Shown here: piece after piece, positions 7,306 to 15,002 of the stretch
Layout: the number at the start of each line of letters is the position of its first letter
Numbering within the stretch: the first letter of the stretch is position 1
DNA from: Planctomycetota bacterium
GTDB lineage: Bacteria > Planctomycetota > Planctomycetia > Pirellulales > Pirellulaceae
Direction: 5' to 3'
Assembly: GCA_026692885.1 (NCBI GenBank)
Contig: JAPLNJ010001212.1
Location: 1 to 18,406 of the forward strand
DNA: 18,406 nucleotides
Notes under the pieces: generated by a model
Databases searched by the model: none
What the model was told of the DNA's origin: nothing
Seen by the model: only the letters and a program-made list of their open reading frames with translations
Position numbers and translations under genes: made by a program

Positions 7306-7797
7306 CCACGGCGGTGCCGTCGGCGACGTTGCCTACACCGAGCCCACCGTGGACCGGCTGGTTTGGCCGGTCTAGCAGCGGAGGCGACGCGAAATGACAA
7401 ACGCAGTGTGGCGATCGGCTTGATCTTTGACGATTCGGCTGTTTGTTGTGGGCCTGCGGGGCTGGCGAACCTGGCGGCTCGTAGCGTTACTACCTTCAGC
7501 CTCTTGTCGTTGACAGAACTGATTAACAACTGCTAACTTAGGACAAAAGGCAGCACGGCCGTAGTGATGTTCAAGGCCAACAAGTCGCGGGTTGCAGGGT
7601 TCGACAATGGATCGGATCCTCCGCCTGATGCCGTCCTGACCATCAATGAACGGGCGGCTTGATCGCCAAGTCGACCCGATATCGACTGGCCCAGGCCGGC
7701 AAGGTTTCTTGTCAGAAGGTCGGTCGCCACTGACGGTCTCGCCGGGCGATGGTCGACGAGCGCGCAAGCAAGACGAATTCCGATAGGGAGACTGGCG
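7306..7797. other. intergenic region, no supported gene
   Basis: Of 492 bases, only a 7-bp perfect hairpin at 7352-7372 (GACCGGC / GCCGGTC, no T-tract), a weak promoter at 7510-7539 and a 31-codon reading frame at 7567-7662 stand out. The short frame lacks a nearby SD and resembles nothing known to me, so it is not called as a gene. Confidence 0.4.
7510..7539 (+). promoter_or_regulatory. possible promoter for the two-gene unit at 7798-8618
   Basis: A perfect TTGACA (7510-7515) is followed after 18 bp by TAACTT (7534-7539) with an upstream TG extension (TGC). The -10 match is poor, and the leader to ATG 7798 would be about 250 nt. Confidence 0.3.
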
Positions 7798-8175
7798 ATG
7801 CCTGACGAGTACCGAGAACCACTTCCGGACAGGTGCCCGCCTGGGGAGGCACAGGAGATCGGAGCAAGTATACATGTTTTCCGGCTGGTGAAGACCAGCC
7901 AGGTGACCGAGGAGGACTTCATGTCGCAGCGGGCCTTGTCGCCAAAGGCCACCTTCCGCGTCGATGAGTGTTTCGCGCGGGGTCTTTCGGTCTGGGCGAC
8001 GCAAACGGAGGCCGATAACGCGAGGAAGCTTCCCAAGCTACGATCGATGCGGGTCTGTCGGGTGGAGTTGTGCGCGGGAGCTGGGAAGTTGAGGCAGACT
8101 TTCAAGCCGGATCATCGGACCTGGTGGCCACTTGGGGGCTTCCCGATCCTGAGCTACTGCGAGGTGGTGTCATGA
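7798..8175 (+). CDS. hypothetical protein, first gene of a coupled pair
   Basis: This is a 125-residue soluble protein without a signal peptide. The start is supported by GGGAG at 7786-7790, 7 nt before ATG. Its C-terminal half (RVELCAGAGKL, then HRTWWPLGGFPILSYCEV) looks like a conserved core of a small protein family I recall seeing beside genes of the next type, but I cannot name it. The stop codon overlaps the start of the next gene (ATGA), so the two are translationally coupled and probably act together. A role as an accessory or partner protein in the neighbouring defence region is possible; nothing in the sequence proves it. Confidence 0.65.
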   Translation: MPDEYREPLPDRCPPGEAQEIGASIHVFRLVKTSQVTEEDFMSQRALSPKATFRVDECFARGLSVWATQTEADNARKLPKLRSMRVCRVELCAGAGKLRQTFKPDHRTWWPLGGFPILSYCEVVS

Positions 8176-8618
8176 CCAAACGCATCCATGTTAACACGGC
8201 CTTGTACTTCTACGACGGCGTCCAGGTCTTCGATGCGACCGACGCTATCGGAGGAAGCTACGTCGGGCTACTCGTCGAAGACCTTCCGGACGGCGGCGGC
8301 CTCTATTTAGTGGTGGGATCGTCGCCGGAAAGCCTCCAGCGGTTTCGCATGGGCCAGGTAGACCTCCGGTCGCTTATCAAAGACAGGGTCGAGCAGGACT
8401 GGTTTACGCTTGAAGCGGCCAGCGACCTTGACCAACCTCTGGAACTGCTCGCACGGAATGGCCCCATTCCTGATGCCTACTTGCCCGAAGCCGGATTTGT
8501 GCTGCAAAGCGCCCAGGTTGCCGCGCGATCAACCTCTGTCCGGAACGAAGCTTTGGCGCGGCGGAACGTGGTTATTGAATTGACGCTCGACCACGGCACC
8601 GGTGAACACGACACGTAG
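8172..8618 (+). CDS. hypothetical protein, possibly DUF6575-like
   Basis: This 148-residue protein starts at ATG 8172, overlapping the previous stop codon (8173-8175) as ATGA. It opens with a beta-rich half (TALYFYDGVQVFDATD, GSYVGLLVEDLP, GLYLVVGSS) and then has RFRMGQVDLRSLIKD, a WF pair and IPDAYLPEAGFVL. This order (display of a substrate-like value, a run reading VDLRSL, and a final LP-x-GF) recalls DUF6575-type proteins, which often sit next to a small partner gene. Function is unknown. The assignment rests on memory of the pattern rather than a search. A longer in-frame start at 8070 is less likely because it would overlap most of the upstream C-terminus. Confidence 0.65.
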   Translation: MTKRIHVNTALYFYDGVQVFDATDAIGGSYVGLLVEDLPDGGGLYLVVGSSPESLQRFRMGQVDLRSLIKDRVEQDWFTLEAASDLDQPLELLARNGPIPDAYLPEAGFVLQSAQVAARSTSVRNEALARRNVVIELTLDHGTGEHDT

Positions 8619-8946
8619 CAACAGTTGTCGCAAGGTACGGCGCGATGCTTACCGACATCAACAGCGAGGACCGGCTGGCCGGTGATTCGCGCTAGGCTTC
8701 GCGAACTACAGGCCCTTAGCACCGTTCGAGAAATAACTGTCCGATGTCTTCGTGGCGTAAGCTTCCAGCTTGCGGGAGAAAGCGGCATCGCAAGCTGGAA
8801 GCTTACGCCACTTGTTTCTCGAACGGCCCTTAGGACCGGCGCATCAATAACTGTCGCAACTATTCTCGGAAAATCGGGCGATGGGCGGTCGTGTCCTGAA
8901 CACCCAATCCAGGACGTTCTGTGGGTGATCACCGATCTCAACGGCG
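8619..8946. other. convergent intergenic region
   Basis: No gene is supported. The region lies between the 3' ends of a plus-strand and a minus-strand gene. Its centre is the nested repeat at 8711-8855. No T-tract terminator was seen. Confidence 0.45.
8711..8855. repeat. 22-bp-arm hairpin nested in an outer inverted repeat and flanked by direct repeats
   Basis: A perfect 22-bp inverted repeat (8752-8773 with 8790-8811, loop 16 nt) sits inside an outer perfect 12-bp inverted repeat (CCGTTCGAGAAA 8722-8733, TTTCTCGAACGG 8815-8826). The whole is flanked by direct repeats 8711-8741 and 8825-8855, sharing GGCCCTTAG, ACCG and AATAACTGTC at identical spacing. This looks like a miniature inverted-repeat element at a duplicated site, or an old duplication with a hairpin inserted between copies. 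Confidence 0.7.
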
Positions 8947-11900
8947 TCAGGCGGCGGGTTCTTCGGCGGCGGGCTCCCACCAGCGATCGGCGGTCCAATG
9001 GCCTTGGGCCACGCCCAGCTGCGCCGGCGCCAGGGGATCCGCGTCCAACCGCTCCTCCGCGTCGGCCAGCGTGAATTCCCGGCCGTCATCCCAGATCGAG
9101 TGATCGTATTCGTCCTCGACCGGTTCGGGCACCGGCTCCTCCGCCTGGGCGACCGGTGCTTCGACTTCTTCAAGCTCTTCGACTTCTTCCTCGACGTCTT
9201 CAAGCTCCTCGACTTCTTCAAGCTCCTCGAACCGTTTCCTAACCCGCGGCACCAGCGGCAATGCTTCGTCGGCGACGACGGCTTCGATCAACGAATCCAC
9301 TTCGTCCAGTTCCGGGTGCAAGTCCTCGACGACCGGCTCCACCGGGACCTCCCGCACGGCCTCAACCACTTCCGGCTCGGGCTCCGGAGCTGGTTCCGGT
9401 GAGGGAGCTTTCGCCGCGGCGACGCGTTCTTCTTCGAACCAGTCCAACGCCGTCTGCCCGTCGCGCGTGGGCAGCGGACGGACCTCGATGTCGGCCTGCA
9501 GGAAGAGCTTGACGATGTGATGATGGCACGTGAACAGCAGCAGCTGATGTCCCTTGGCGGCAAAGCTGCGGAGCACTTCCACGGCCGCTTTGGCCCGCCG
9601 CAAGTCCAGATTGACCAACACGTCATCCAGGACCAAGGGCAGCAAGGCGCCGCGCCGGGCGTAGGCCGAGGCCAGGGCCAAGCGGAGACTGACAAAGATG
9701 GCTTCGCGGGTGCCCGTGCTGAGCACGTCCAGCGGCAAAGATTCCCCTTCGGCCGTGTCCAGCCGCAGTCCGTCCTGGCTGAGCGGCGTCCAGATCCGGC
9801 GGTAGCGGCCTTCGGTCAGTTCGACCAGATACGTCGAGGCCTCGGCCAGCGTCTCGGGCTGTCGTTCAGTCTCGTAGATCTGCCGGATATCTTCCAGCAT
9901 CAGACTGGTCACAGCCAACAAACGCCAGCGTTTAGCAGCGCACTGAATCTGTTCGTCCAAGCAGCCCAATTCCAGCTTAGCCCCCGGCAGCCGCCGATTT
10001 TCCGACAGCGTCTTCATTTCCTGGAGCATCTCGCCGCGGCTCTGGTGCAACTGCGTCAGCCGGCCCTGGGCCTCCTGCATCCGGGACAGCAGACGGTCCC
10101 AGTACTGCTCCAGCTTGTCGTCCTTGTGAGTGGCCAGGACTTCGCCGACCAACGGCTCCGTGGACTGGGTCCCAATCCCCAGGCTGATGCGCGTGTTCAA
10201 CGCCGCCTGCTGGGTGGTCAACTCCTCGATCTTGGCCTGCCGCACCGCCAGTTTGCGCAGTTGTTCCTCGTTGACCACCTTGGCTTGGTTCAGCAGCCCG
10301 CGCCGCTGCTGTGCGAGCTTGCCTAACTCGCGGGCAACTTCACGAAAACGGTGTTTTATCGCACGGTGCTCCTGCCGCATCGCGTGGCGGCGTTCGATCC
10401 ACCGCCGCTGTTCCGTCAAGGCGGCCGCCATCTGGCGCAAGCGGGTGCGCGGATCTTCGCTGGCGGCGGTCAGGTGCACGTCCTCGAACAACTTGTTGAT
10501 GCGGCCGATCACCGCGGTCAATTCGGTCTGACGCTGCTGGAAATCCGCGCGGCGGACCTGCAGTCGGCGGCCGAACTCCAAGGTCTGATCGTTGCCTTCG
10601 ACCAAATGTTGCACGTGTTCGGGGGTCAGGGACGGTGGCAGGTTCGCGGCTCGCAGGGCGTCACGCCACTGGTCGCGGGCCTCGCGCAACGTCTCTTGTG
10701 CCTTGTCCGCCTTGCCCTGGACGGCCTCGGCCCGTTGCAAAGCGGTCTGGCGTTTGGTCTCCAGCGGCGTCAGTTCCTCCAGTTGCCTCACGTACTCCTC
10801 GGCCGCCAGCAGACGGGCGTCCATCGGTCCGCCGCCGGGCGGCAGTAGACTGTCCAATTGGTCGCGTTCGTCCAGCAACTCGCGAATCTGTTTCTCGACC
10901 TTGTCGACTTGTCGTCGGCAATCGTCCAGGTCGTCGGTCACCGCCTGCTCCAGGAAGACCTTGACGACCACGGCGACACCCGTGCAGACCAGGCCCAGGA
11001 TGGCGAAGGCCCAACCGTACTTGGCCCCCCAGTCCCAGAAGAAACCGCCCAGCATCATCATCACACCGGCGATGAAGGGGAGGCCGCACCAGACCAACTT
11101 CGGCAGCGGCAGCACCTGCTCTTCCAGCAGGTCATGGCGGTCCTCGGCCATCTCCTGGCGATGCCGCTCGATCTTCTCCAGCCGCTCGTCCACCTGCAGG
11201 CGGCGGCGGATGGCGGCGACCCGCTTCCCAGCTTCTTCCAAGGCCTCGCCCAGTTCCGTCCGGCCGGTGTCGGCCAATTGCGTCGACAACTGCTCGTGCA
11301 ACTCCAAGGCCTCGCGATGCGTGGCTTCGTGGTCGACCTTGCCGTCCTGGACCCGTTTGGTCGCGTCCCGCACGGCGCGGGCCGGATCCCGCAGGGTGGC
11401 GGCCCGCGCAGCCAGGTCGGGCGTGATTTCCGGCATCTCGTCCGGGTTCAGCCCGAGTTTCTCCCAGCGCAAACGCAGATCCGTCTGCAGCTCGTCAATC
11501 TCTTCGCGCAGTCGCGTCGTCTGACCTTCCAGAGAGGTCAGCCAGGGCGCATGCTCGCAGACCGCCTCGATGCGATTGGCGTGTGCACAGACGTTGCGAT
11601 TGACCGGTTGGGCGACGGCCTCTTCCATCAGTTGCCGCCGTTGTCGCTTGATCTGTTCGACCTCTTCGCGATGTTTCGCGATCTGGCCGTTCAGTTCATC
11701 CAAGCGTGCGATGGCCCGTTCCGGCAGTTTCACGGGCGGGCCCAGTTTCTTCAATTGAGCCGCCATACCCGCGCGACGGAACCAGTCCTCGCGGACCTGC
11801 AGGGCGACTTCGACCGATCGGGATTCGCGTTCCATCCGATGGATGTTCTCTTCCAGCCGGGCAAGTTCCTCTTGCACTTCCAGGCGGTGCACGGTCAGCT

Positions 11901-12540
11901 GCGCCCAGCGCTGCCCTTTGCCGGTTAGTTCCTTGATCTCCAGCCGAAGTTTTTCGCGCCGCGCAACCAGTTCGAGCAGTTCCGACTTGCTGCCATCGGC
12001 GGCCAACAGACGCGTGCGGGCCGTTTCCAGTTCGCGAATGACGTCGATCAGCGAGACGCGGTCCAGGCCGCTGGTCAGCTTGTACAAGTGCGCGGACGCC
12101 TCGGTGTCGTCCAGGGTGCTGAGTTCCTGGAGTTCCCGCAGGCCGACGGCGAAGACGTTATTGAAAATCGGTTCGTCGATCCCGGACAGCAGCGTACCCA
12201 GCACGTGCTGGCCCTGCCGCGCACCGTTCGGGGATGTGACTTCGAGTTTGCCGAGATCCTCGCTGTGCAGACTGCTGCCCGGCGTGCGTTTGATGATGTA
12301 CTGCCCGCCGGCTCCGGCCACGCCCAGCGAACCGCCGCCCTGGCCGCCGCGAACCGGCGGCAGATAACGCGATCGCCGCTCGGCGGAGAAGCCGTAGAGT
12401 ACGCTACGGATGAACTCCATCAAGGTGGTCTTACCCGCTTCGTTCTGGCCGAAGAATACGGTACAGCCGTCGGAGAACTGATCTAGCTTGAGATCGTTCC
12501 AGACGCCGAAGCCGTCGATCTGCAGGTCGGTTATCTTCAC
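8947..12540 (-). CDS. YhaN-like SMC/Rad50-type ATPase with membrane segments
   Basis: This 1197-residue protein is probably the ATPase partner of the upstream phosphoesterase, as YhaN is of YhaO (distant Rad50/SbcC-Mre11/SbcD relatives in DNA end processing). The N-terminus has the family opening MKITDLQIDGFGVW and Walker A GQNEAGKTT (31-39). Long coiled coils fill residues about 180-900, interrupted by two transmembrane segments (about 483-503 and 509-530). The C-terminal lobe has the signature LSTGTREAI (about 935), Walker B LPLVLDD with D-loop NLD (about 965-975) and the H-loop stretch FTCHHHI. A tail of about 170 residues rich in Glu and Pro follows. The start is GTG at 12540, with GGAG nine nt upstream. 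It lies 184 nt downstream of the phosphoesterase stop, with a hairpin repeat between. Confidence 0.88.
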   Translation of the reverse strand: MKITDLQIDGFGVWNDLKLDQFSDGCTVFFGQNEAGKTTLMEFIRSVLYGFSAERRSRYLPPVRGGQGGGSLGVAGAGGQYIIKRTPGSSLHSEDLGKLEVTSPNGARQGQHVLGTLLSGIDEPIFNNVFAVGLRELQELSTLDDTEASAHLYKLTSGLDRVSLIDVIRELETARTRLLAADGSKSELLELVARREKLRLEIKELTGKGQRWAQLTVHRLEVQEELARLEENIHRMERESRSVEVALQVREDWFRRAGMAAQLKKLGPPVKLPERAIARLDELNGQIAKHREEVEQIKRQRRQLMEEAVAQPVNRNVCAHANRIEAVCEHAPWLTSLEGQTTRLREEIDELQTDLRLRWEKLGLNPDEMPEITPDLAARAATLRDPARAVRDATKRVQDGKVDHEATHREALELHEQLSTQLADTGRTELGEALEEAGKRVAAIRRRLQVDERLEKIERHRQEMAEDRHDLLEEQVLPLPKLVWCGLPFIAGVMMMLGGFFWDWGAKYGWAFAILGLVCTGVAVVVKVFLEQAVTDDLDDCRRQVDKVEKQIRELLDERDQLDSLLPPGGGPMDARLLAAEEYVRQLEELTPLETKRQTALQRAEAVQGKADKAQETLREARDQWRDALRAANLPPSLTPEHVQHLVEGNDQTLEFGRRLQVRRADFQQRQTELTAVIGRINKLFEDVHLTAASEDPRTRLRQMAAALTEQRRWIERRHAMRQEHRAIKHRFREVARELGKLAQQRRGLLNQAKVVNEEQLRKLAVRQAKIEELTTQQAALNTRISLGIGTQSTEPLVGEVLATHKDDKLEQYWDRLLSRMQEAQGRLTQLHQSRGEMLQEMKTLSENRRLPGAKLELGCLDEQIQCAAKRWRLLAVTSLMLEDIRQIYETERQPETLAEASTYLVELTEGRYRRIWTPLSQDGLRLDTAEGESLPLDVLSTGTREAIFVSLRLALASAYARRGALLPLVLDDVLVNLDLRRAKAAVEVLRSFAAKGHQLLLFTCHHHIVKLFLQADIEVRPLPTRDGQTALDWFEEERVAAAKAPSPEPAPEPEPEVVEAVREVPVEPVVEDLHPELDEVDSLIEAVVADEALPLVPRVRKRFEELEEVEELEDVEEEVEELEEVEAPVAQAEEPVPEPVEDEYDHSIWDDGREFTLADAEERLDADPLAPAQLGVAQGHWTADRWWEPAAEEPAA
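9161..9226. repeat. 18-bp imperfect tandem repeat coding an acidic tail
   Basis: The 18-bp unit TCGACTTCTTCAAGCTCC recurs with spacing 18, 12, 18 and 18 nt. On the minus strand it encodes the Glu-rich run EELEEVEELEDVEEEV in the tail of the YhaN-like protein. Unit length can change without breaking the frame. Confidence 0.7.
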
Positions 12541-12602
12541 CGTCGCGTCTCCACGTCAACCAGGTCCACCAGCCATACCAGGTGGCCCGTCGATTTAATG
12601 TA

Positions 12603-12654
12603 GGGTGGGCTGTGCCCACCACAATCGGCTGTAGTTGGTGGGCACAGCCTACCC
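12603..12654. repeat. REP-like hairpin between the two operon genes
   Basis: GGGTGGGCTGTGCCCACCA (12603-12621) pairs with TGGTGGGCACAGCCTACCC (12636-12654) at 18 of 19 positions, loop 14 nt. Each arm is also partly self-complementary. Sequences of this kind are widespread intergenic repeats in planctomycetes. In mRNA it could slow exonucleases or reduce read-through from the phosphoesterase into the ATPase gene. Confidence 0.8.
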
Positions 12655-12724
12655 GATCTCTCGTACCGTCGCCGCTGAAATCAACAGTCCGCCAGGCGGC
12701 TGAAGTTAAAATCAGTCGGTCGTA

Positions 12725-13957
12725 CTAGGCAGTTTCTTCTCCCCCCAACAACTCCAAGCCCAGCGTCGCGCTCTCGTACAACAGCGCCTGCCGCAGGTCG
12801 CGGTCTGCCGGCTGCAGCAGCGACGCCAACGCCGGGTTCGCGCTCAGGTCCGGCAGGAACCGGGGCCAGCTGAGCGGCAGATTGTCGTCCTGTTCGTACT
12901 TGCGCACGGCACGCAGGAAATCACCGAGGATGGTGTCTTCCTCGTAGAGTTCCTCGGCCAAAACCGTCGACGCGTCCAGTTCCAGAGCGGCGGTCCAGAC
13001 CGCTGGCTTGGCGCGGCCGAATTCGGTGCGCAACCAGTCGAGCAGCTCCCGACCAAACTCCCCGCGGCGGAACGCCTCGGCCAATTGGTCGTCGGCCGCA
13101 ATTCGCCACGACACCAGCGTCGTGCCGTGGGCGGCTTCGGACGCGATCTTCTGCATGCGAGCCCGCAGGTGCCGCTGCACGTCGTTGCGGTCAGTCGCTT
13201 CTTCCTGGGGCAGCGTTTCCTCACGCCAGCGCAAAACGTCGGTCGGAATGAATTTGGTGCGGGCTTTGCGGCCATGGTCCACCTGCACCAGCGTGCAGCC
13301 GTGAATCCCCACCTCGCCGGGACAACGCCCCTGCGGGCTACCGGCATAGTGGACGATCGGCGCGGTTTGGTGCAGCGTCTTCGGCTGATGCCAGCCGCCG
13401 AGCGCCCAGTAGTCGATGTGCTTGTGACTGGCCAACGCCTCGGCGTCTGCGTCACCATGCACCACGGCCACGGTGCAGCGGTTGGTCGGCTCGGTGCGAA
13501 AGTCGCCGGTGCGGATGTAACCGCCTTCGTCGGCGCTCATGCCCAGGATCGTCGCGATCGGTTCCTCGTGGCGCCGGTGGGTAAACTCCTTGAGTTCGCC
13601 TTGGGGAAACATGTGTACCGTCTCGGGGAGCGGTATTTCGGCCGGCCAATGCTGCGGGCCATCCTCGCGGCCGCCGGCCCAGTAAACGTGGATCTTCTGC
13701 TCCCGCAGCAATTGAAATTGCTCGAACAGAAAGGACAGTGCGTAGGGACCGCACAGCCGCGGATTGAGGACGTCGCCAGACAGGACCACGAAGTCCACGT
13801 TCTCCAGGATCGCGTTTTCGAACACCCGTGCGGCGGCCTGGAAGGGCGCGTCGATCAGCAGATCCCGCAGATGATCGGGCACGTCGGCCAAACCGTGGGG
13901 AGGCTGTTCCAAATGAAGATCGGCGGCATGTAGAAAGCGAAGCGATTCGTGCGGCAT
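12725..13957 (-). CDS. YhaO/SbcD-like metallophosphoesterase with degenerate motifs
   Basis: This 410-residue protein has the calcineurin-like phosphoesterase fold. Motif I is D13-L-H15, motif II G61-D62 and motif IV H167. Motif III, normally GNHD, reads GGRED (95-99), and motif V, normally GHxH, reads GGWH (187-190). Two usual metal ligands are therefore missing, so the dinuclear site is changed or lost. ATG 13957 is chosen over 13990 because GGGAGG lies 6 nt upstream and the conserved LRFLHAADLHL follows at once. It is the first gene of a minus-strand pair with the SMC-like ATPase and would be the nuclease subunit of an Mre11-Rad50-like complex. I recall similar substitutions in planctomycete relatives, so this may be a family trait. 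Confidence 0.85.
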   Translation of the reverse strand: MPHESLRFLHAADLHLEQPPHGLADVPDHLRDLLIDAPFQAAARVFENAILENVDFVVLSGDVLNPRLCGPYALSFLFEQFQLLREQKIHVYWAGGREDGPQHWPAEIPLPETVHMFPQGELKEFTHRRHEEPIATILGMSADEGGYIRTGDFRTEPTNRCTVAVVHGDADAEALASHKHIDYWALGGWHQPKTLHQTAPIVHYAGSPQGRCPGEVGIHGCTLVQVDHGRKARTKFIPTDVLRWREETLPQEEATDRNDVQRHLRARMQKIASEAAHGTTLVSWRIAADDQLAEAFRRGEFGRELLDWLRTEFGRAKPAVWTAALELDASTVLAEELYEEDTILGDFLRAVRKYEQDDNLPLSWPRFLPDLSANPALASLLQPADRDLRQALLYESATLGLELLGGEETA

Positions 13958-14123
13958 CGAGCACCTCCCTGCGCTCAAGACGCGGTGCACGGGGCCGCTT
14001 TCGTCGATCGAAACTCGTCGGTCGAATTCCCTCAGCCGCGGCGCACACCACGCCTAAAATATCCCAAGTTCAAGTGCGTAGTTTAGCCGAGAGGGGCCAA
14101 TGCTGCTATGTCGATTTTTCCCC

Positions 14124-14153
14124 TTGTTCCAGATCGGAGGATACCGTTATTCT
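14124..14153 (+). promoter_or_regulatory. possible promoter of the PAP2 gene
   Basis: TTGTTC (14124-14129) and TATTCT (14148-14153) are 18 bp apart; each matches the sigma70 consensus at four positions. The resulting leader of about 115 nt would contain the twin hairpins. Confidence 0.3.
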
Positions 14154-14194
14154 GACGCCCGTGTCACAAGTGGATCGAGCTACGTCCACGTGGT

Positions 14195-14236
14195 CGCGTC
14201 TCTCCGAGACGCGAAACCCGGTCTCGGAGAGACCGG
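14195..14236. repeat. twin short hairpins that are also complementary to each other
   Basis: CGCGTCTC-TCC-GAGACGCG (14195-14213) and CCGGTCTC-GGA-GAGACCGG (14218-14236) each fold with an 8-bp perfect stem and a 3-nt loop. Their cores are reverse complements of each other, so a larger alternative fold is possible. The spacing from the second hairpin to GTG 14274 is 37 nt. Confidence 0.7.
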
Positions 14237-14273
14237 TCCACATGAAGCCGGCCGTGCTGTATGAGGAGTTGCT

Positions 14274-14918
14274 GTGAACCGCAGACTGTATCTACTCGCC
14301 GCGATTTTCGCCGTGCTCGCGGTGCCGGCCTTGGCCGTCGACATGCGGCTTGCGGCGTTGTTTAGCGAGCACGGCCAGCACGGCCTGCCACGTGACTTGG
14401 CTAAGTTGATCAGTCTCTCCGAGGTCATCGGGCACGGTCTGGGCGTGGCGTGTATCGTTCTGACGGTGGTTGTTTTGGACCGCGCCAACCGCCGTCGTGT
14501 GCTGCGTCTGCTAGCTTGTGCGTTCGGCGCCGGGCTGCTGTCCAATCTCATCAAGATCAACCTGGCTCGATACCGACCGCGCACGATGCAATTCCAGAGC
14601 GTCTGGGATACCTTTGCCGGCTGGTGTCCCTGGGCGACGCAGGGTTGGCAGGGAATCAAGAATCACGACATTCAATCTTTTCCCTCGTCGCACGTGGCCA
14701 CGGCAGCCGGTTTGGCGGTGGGCCTGAGTTGGCTGTATCCGCAGGGACGATGGCTGTTCGCCTTTTTCGTCGTGTTGGCCGCCGTGCAGCGGTGGCAATG
14801 CGACGCCCACTTTGCTAGCGACACGCTGGCCGCGGCCGCACTCGGTTGCCTGGTAGCCGGGTTCTGCCTTGCGCCGCGTGGGTTGGGGAAATGGTTTGAC
14901 CGGTGGGAGGCGGCTTAG
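14274..14918 (+). CDS. PAP2-family membrane phosphatase
   Basis: This 214-residue integral membrane protein has the three PAP2 phosphatase motifs: K94-x6-R101-P102, P137-SSH140 (usually PSGH), and R173-x5-H179-x3-D183. Such enzymes remove phosphate from lipid phosphates (phosphatidic acid, undecaprenyl or lipid A pyrophosphates) on the outer face of the membrane. The substrate cannot be told here. The N-terminal hydrophobic stretch and about five further helices fit the family. The start is GTG 14274, supported by GAGGAG (14263-14268) five nt upstream. It is a single gene, followed by a separate promoter for the next gene. Confidence 0.88.
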   Translation: MNRRLYLLAAIFAVLAVPALAVDMRLAALFSEHGQHGLPRDLAKLISLSEVIGHGLGVACIVLTVVVLDRANRRRVLRLLACAFGAGLLSNLIKINLARYRPRTMQFQSVWDTFAGWCPWATQGWQGIKNHDIQSFPSSHVATAAGLAVGLSWLYPQGRWLFAFFVVLAAVQRWQCDAHFASDTLAAAALGCLVAGFCLAPRGLGKWFDRWEAA

Positions 14919-14928
14919 CTCGAATCTG

Positions 14929-14957
14929 TTGTCCTTTCCCCCGGTATCCGGTACGAT
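14929..14957 (+). promoter_or_regulatory. sigma70-like promoter of the secreted protein gene
   Basis: TTGTCC (14929-14934) and TACGAT (14952-14957) are 17 bp apart. Transcription would start near 14964, about 39 nt before ATG 15003. Confidence 0.5.
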
Positions 14958-15002
14958 GAAAGAGACATGGGGGCAGAATTGGGATCCGGGAAGGAGTTGG
15001 CG

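Larger units (their letters stand above)
13958..14273. other. divergent intergenic region
   Basis: These 316 bases separate the minus-strand phosphoesterase from the plus-strand PAP2 gene and hold no supported gene. They contain a weak plus-strand promoter (14124-14153) and the twin hairpins at 14195-14236. No convincing minus-strand promoter was found. Confidence 0.4.

Noticed and set aside
7352..7372. Terminator of the TIR fusion gene
   Set aside because: The stem is perfect but only 7 bp and not followed by T residues.
7567..7662. 31-codon reading frame in the gap before 7798
   Set aside because: It has no SD at useful distance and no recognisable features. The upstream AAAGGCAG resembles the leader block but is 12 nt from the ATG and has no pairing strand.
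9161..9226. CRISPR-like or direct-repeat array
   Set aside because: The repeats are contiguous 18-bp units in a coding frame without spacers.
9517..11928. Long plus-strand reading frames opposite the SMC-like ATPase
   Set aside because: They mirror a high-GC coiled-coil gene with clear ATPase motifs on the minus strand; their composition (Gln, Arg, Leu runs) is that of antisense frames.
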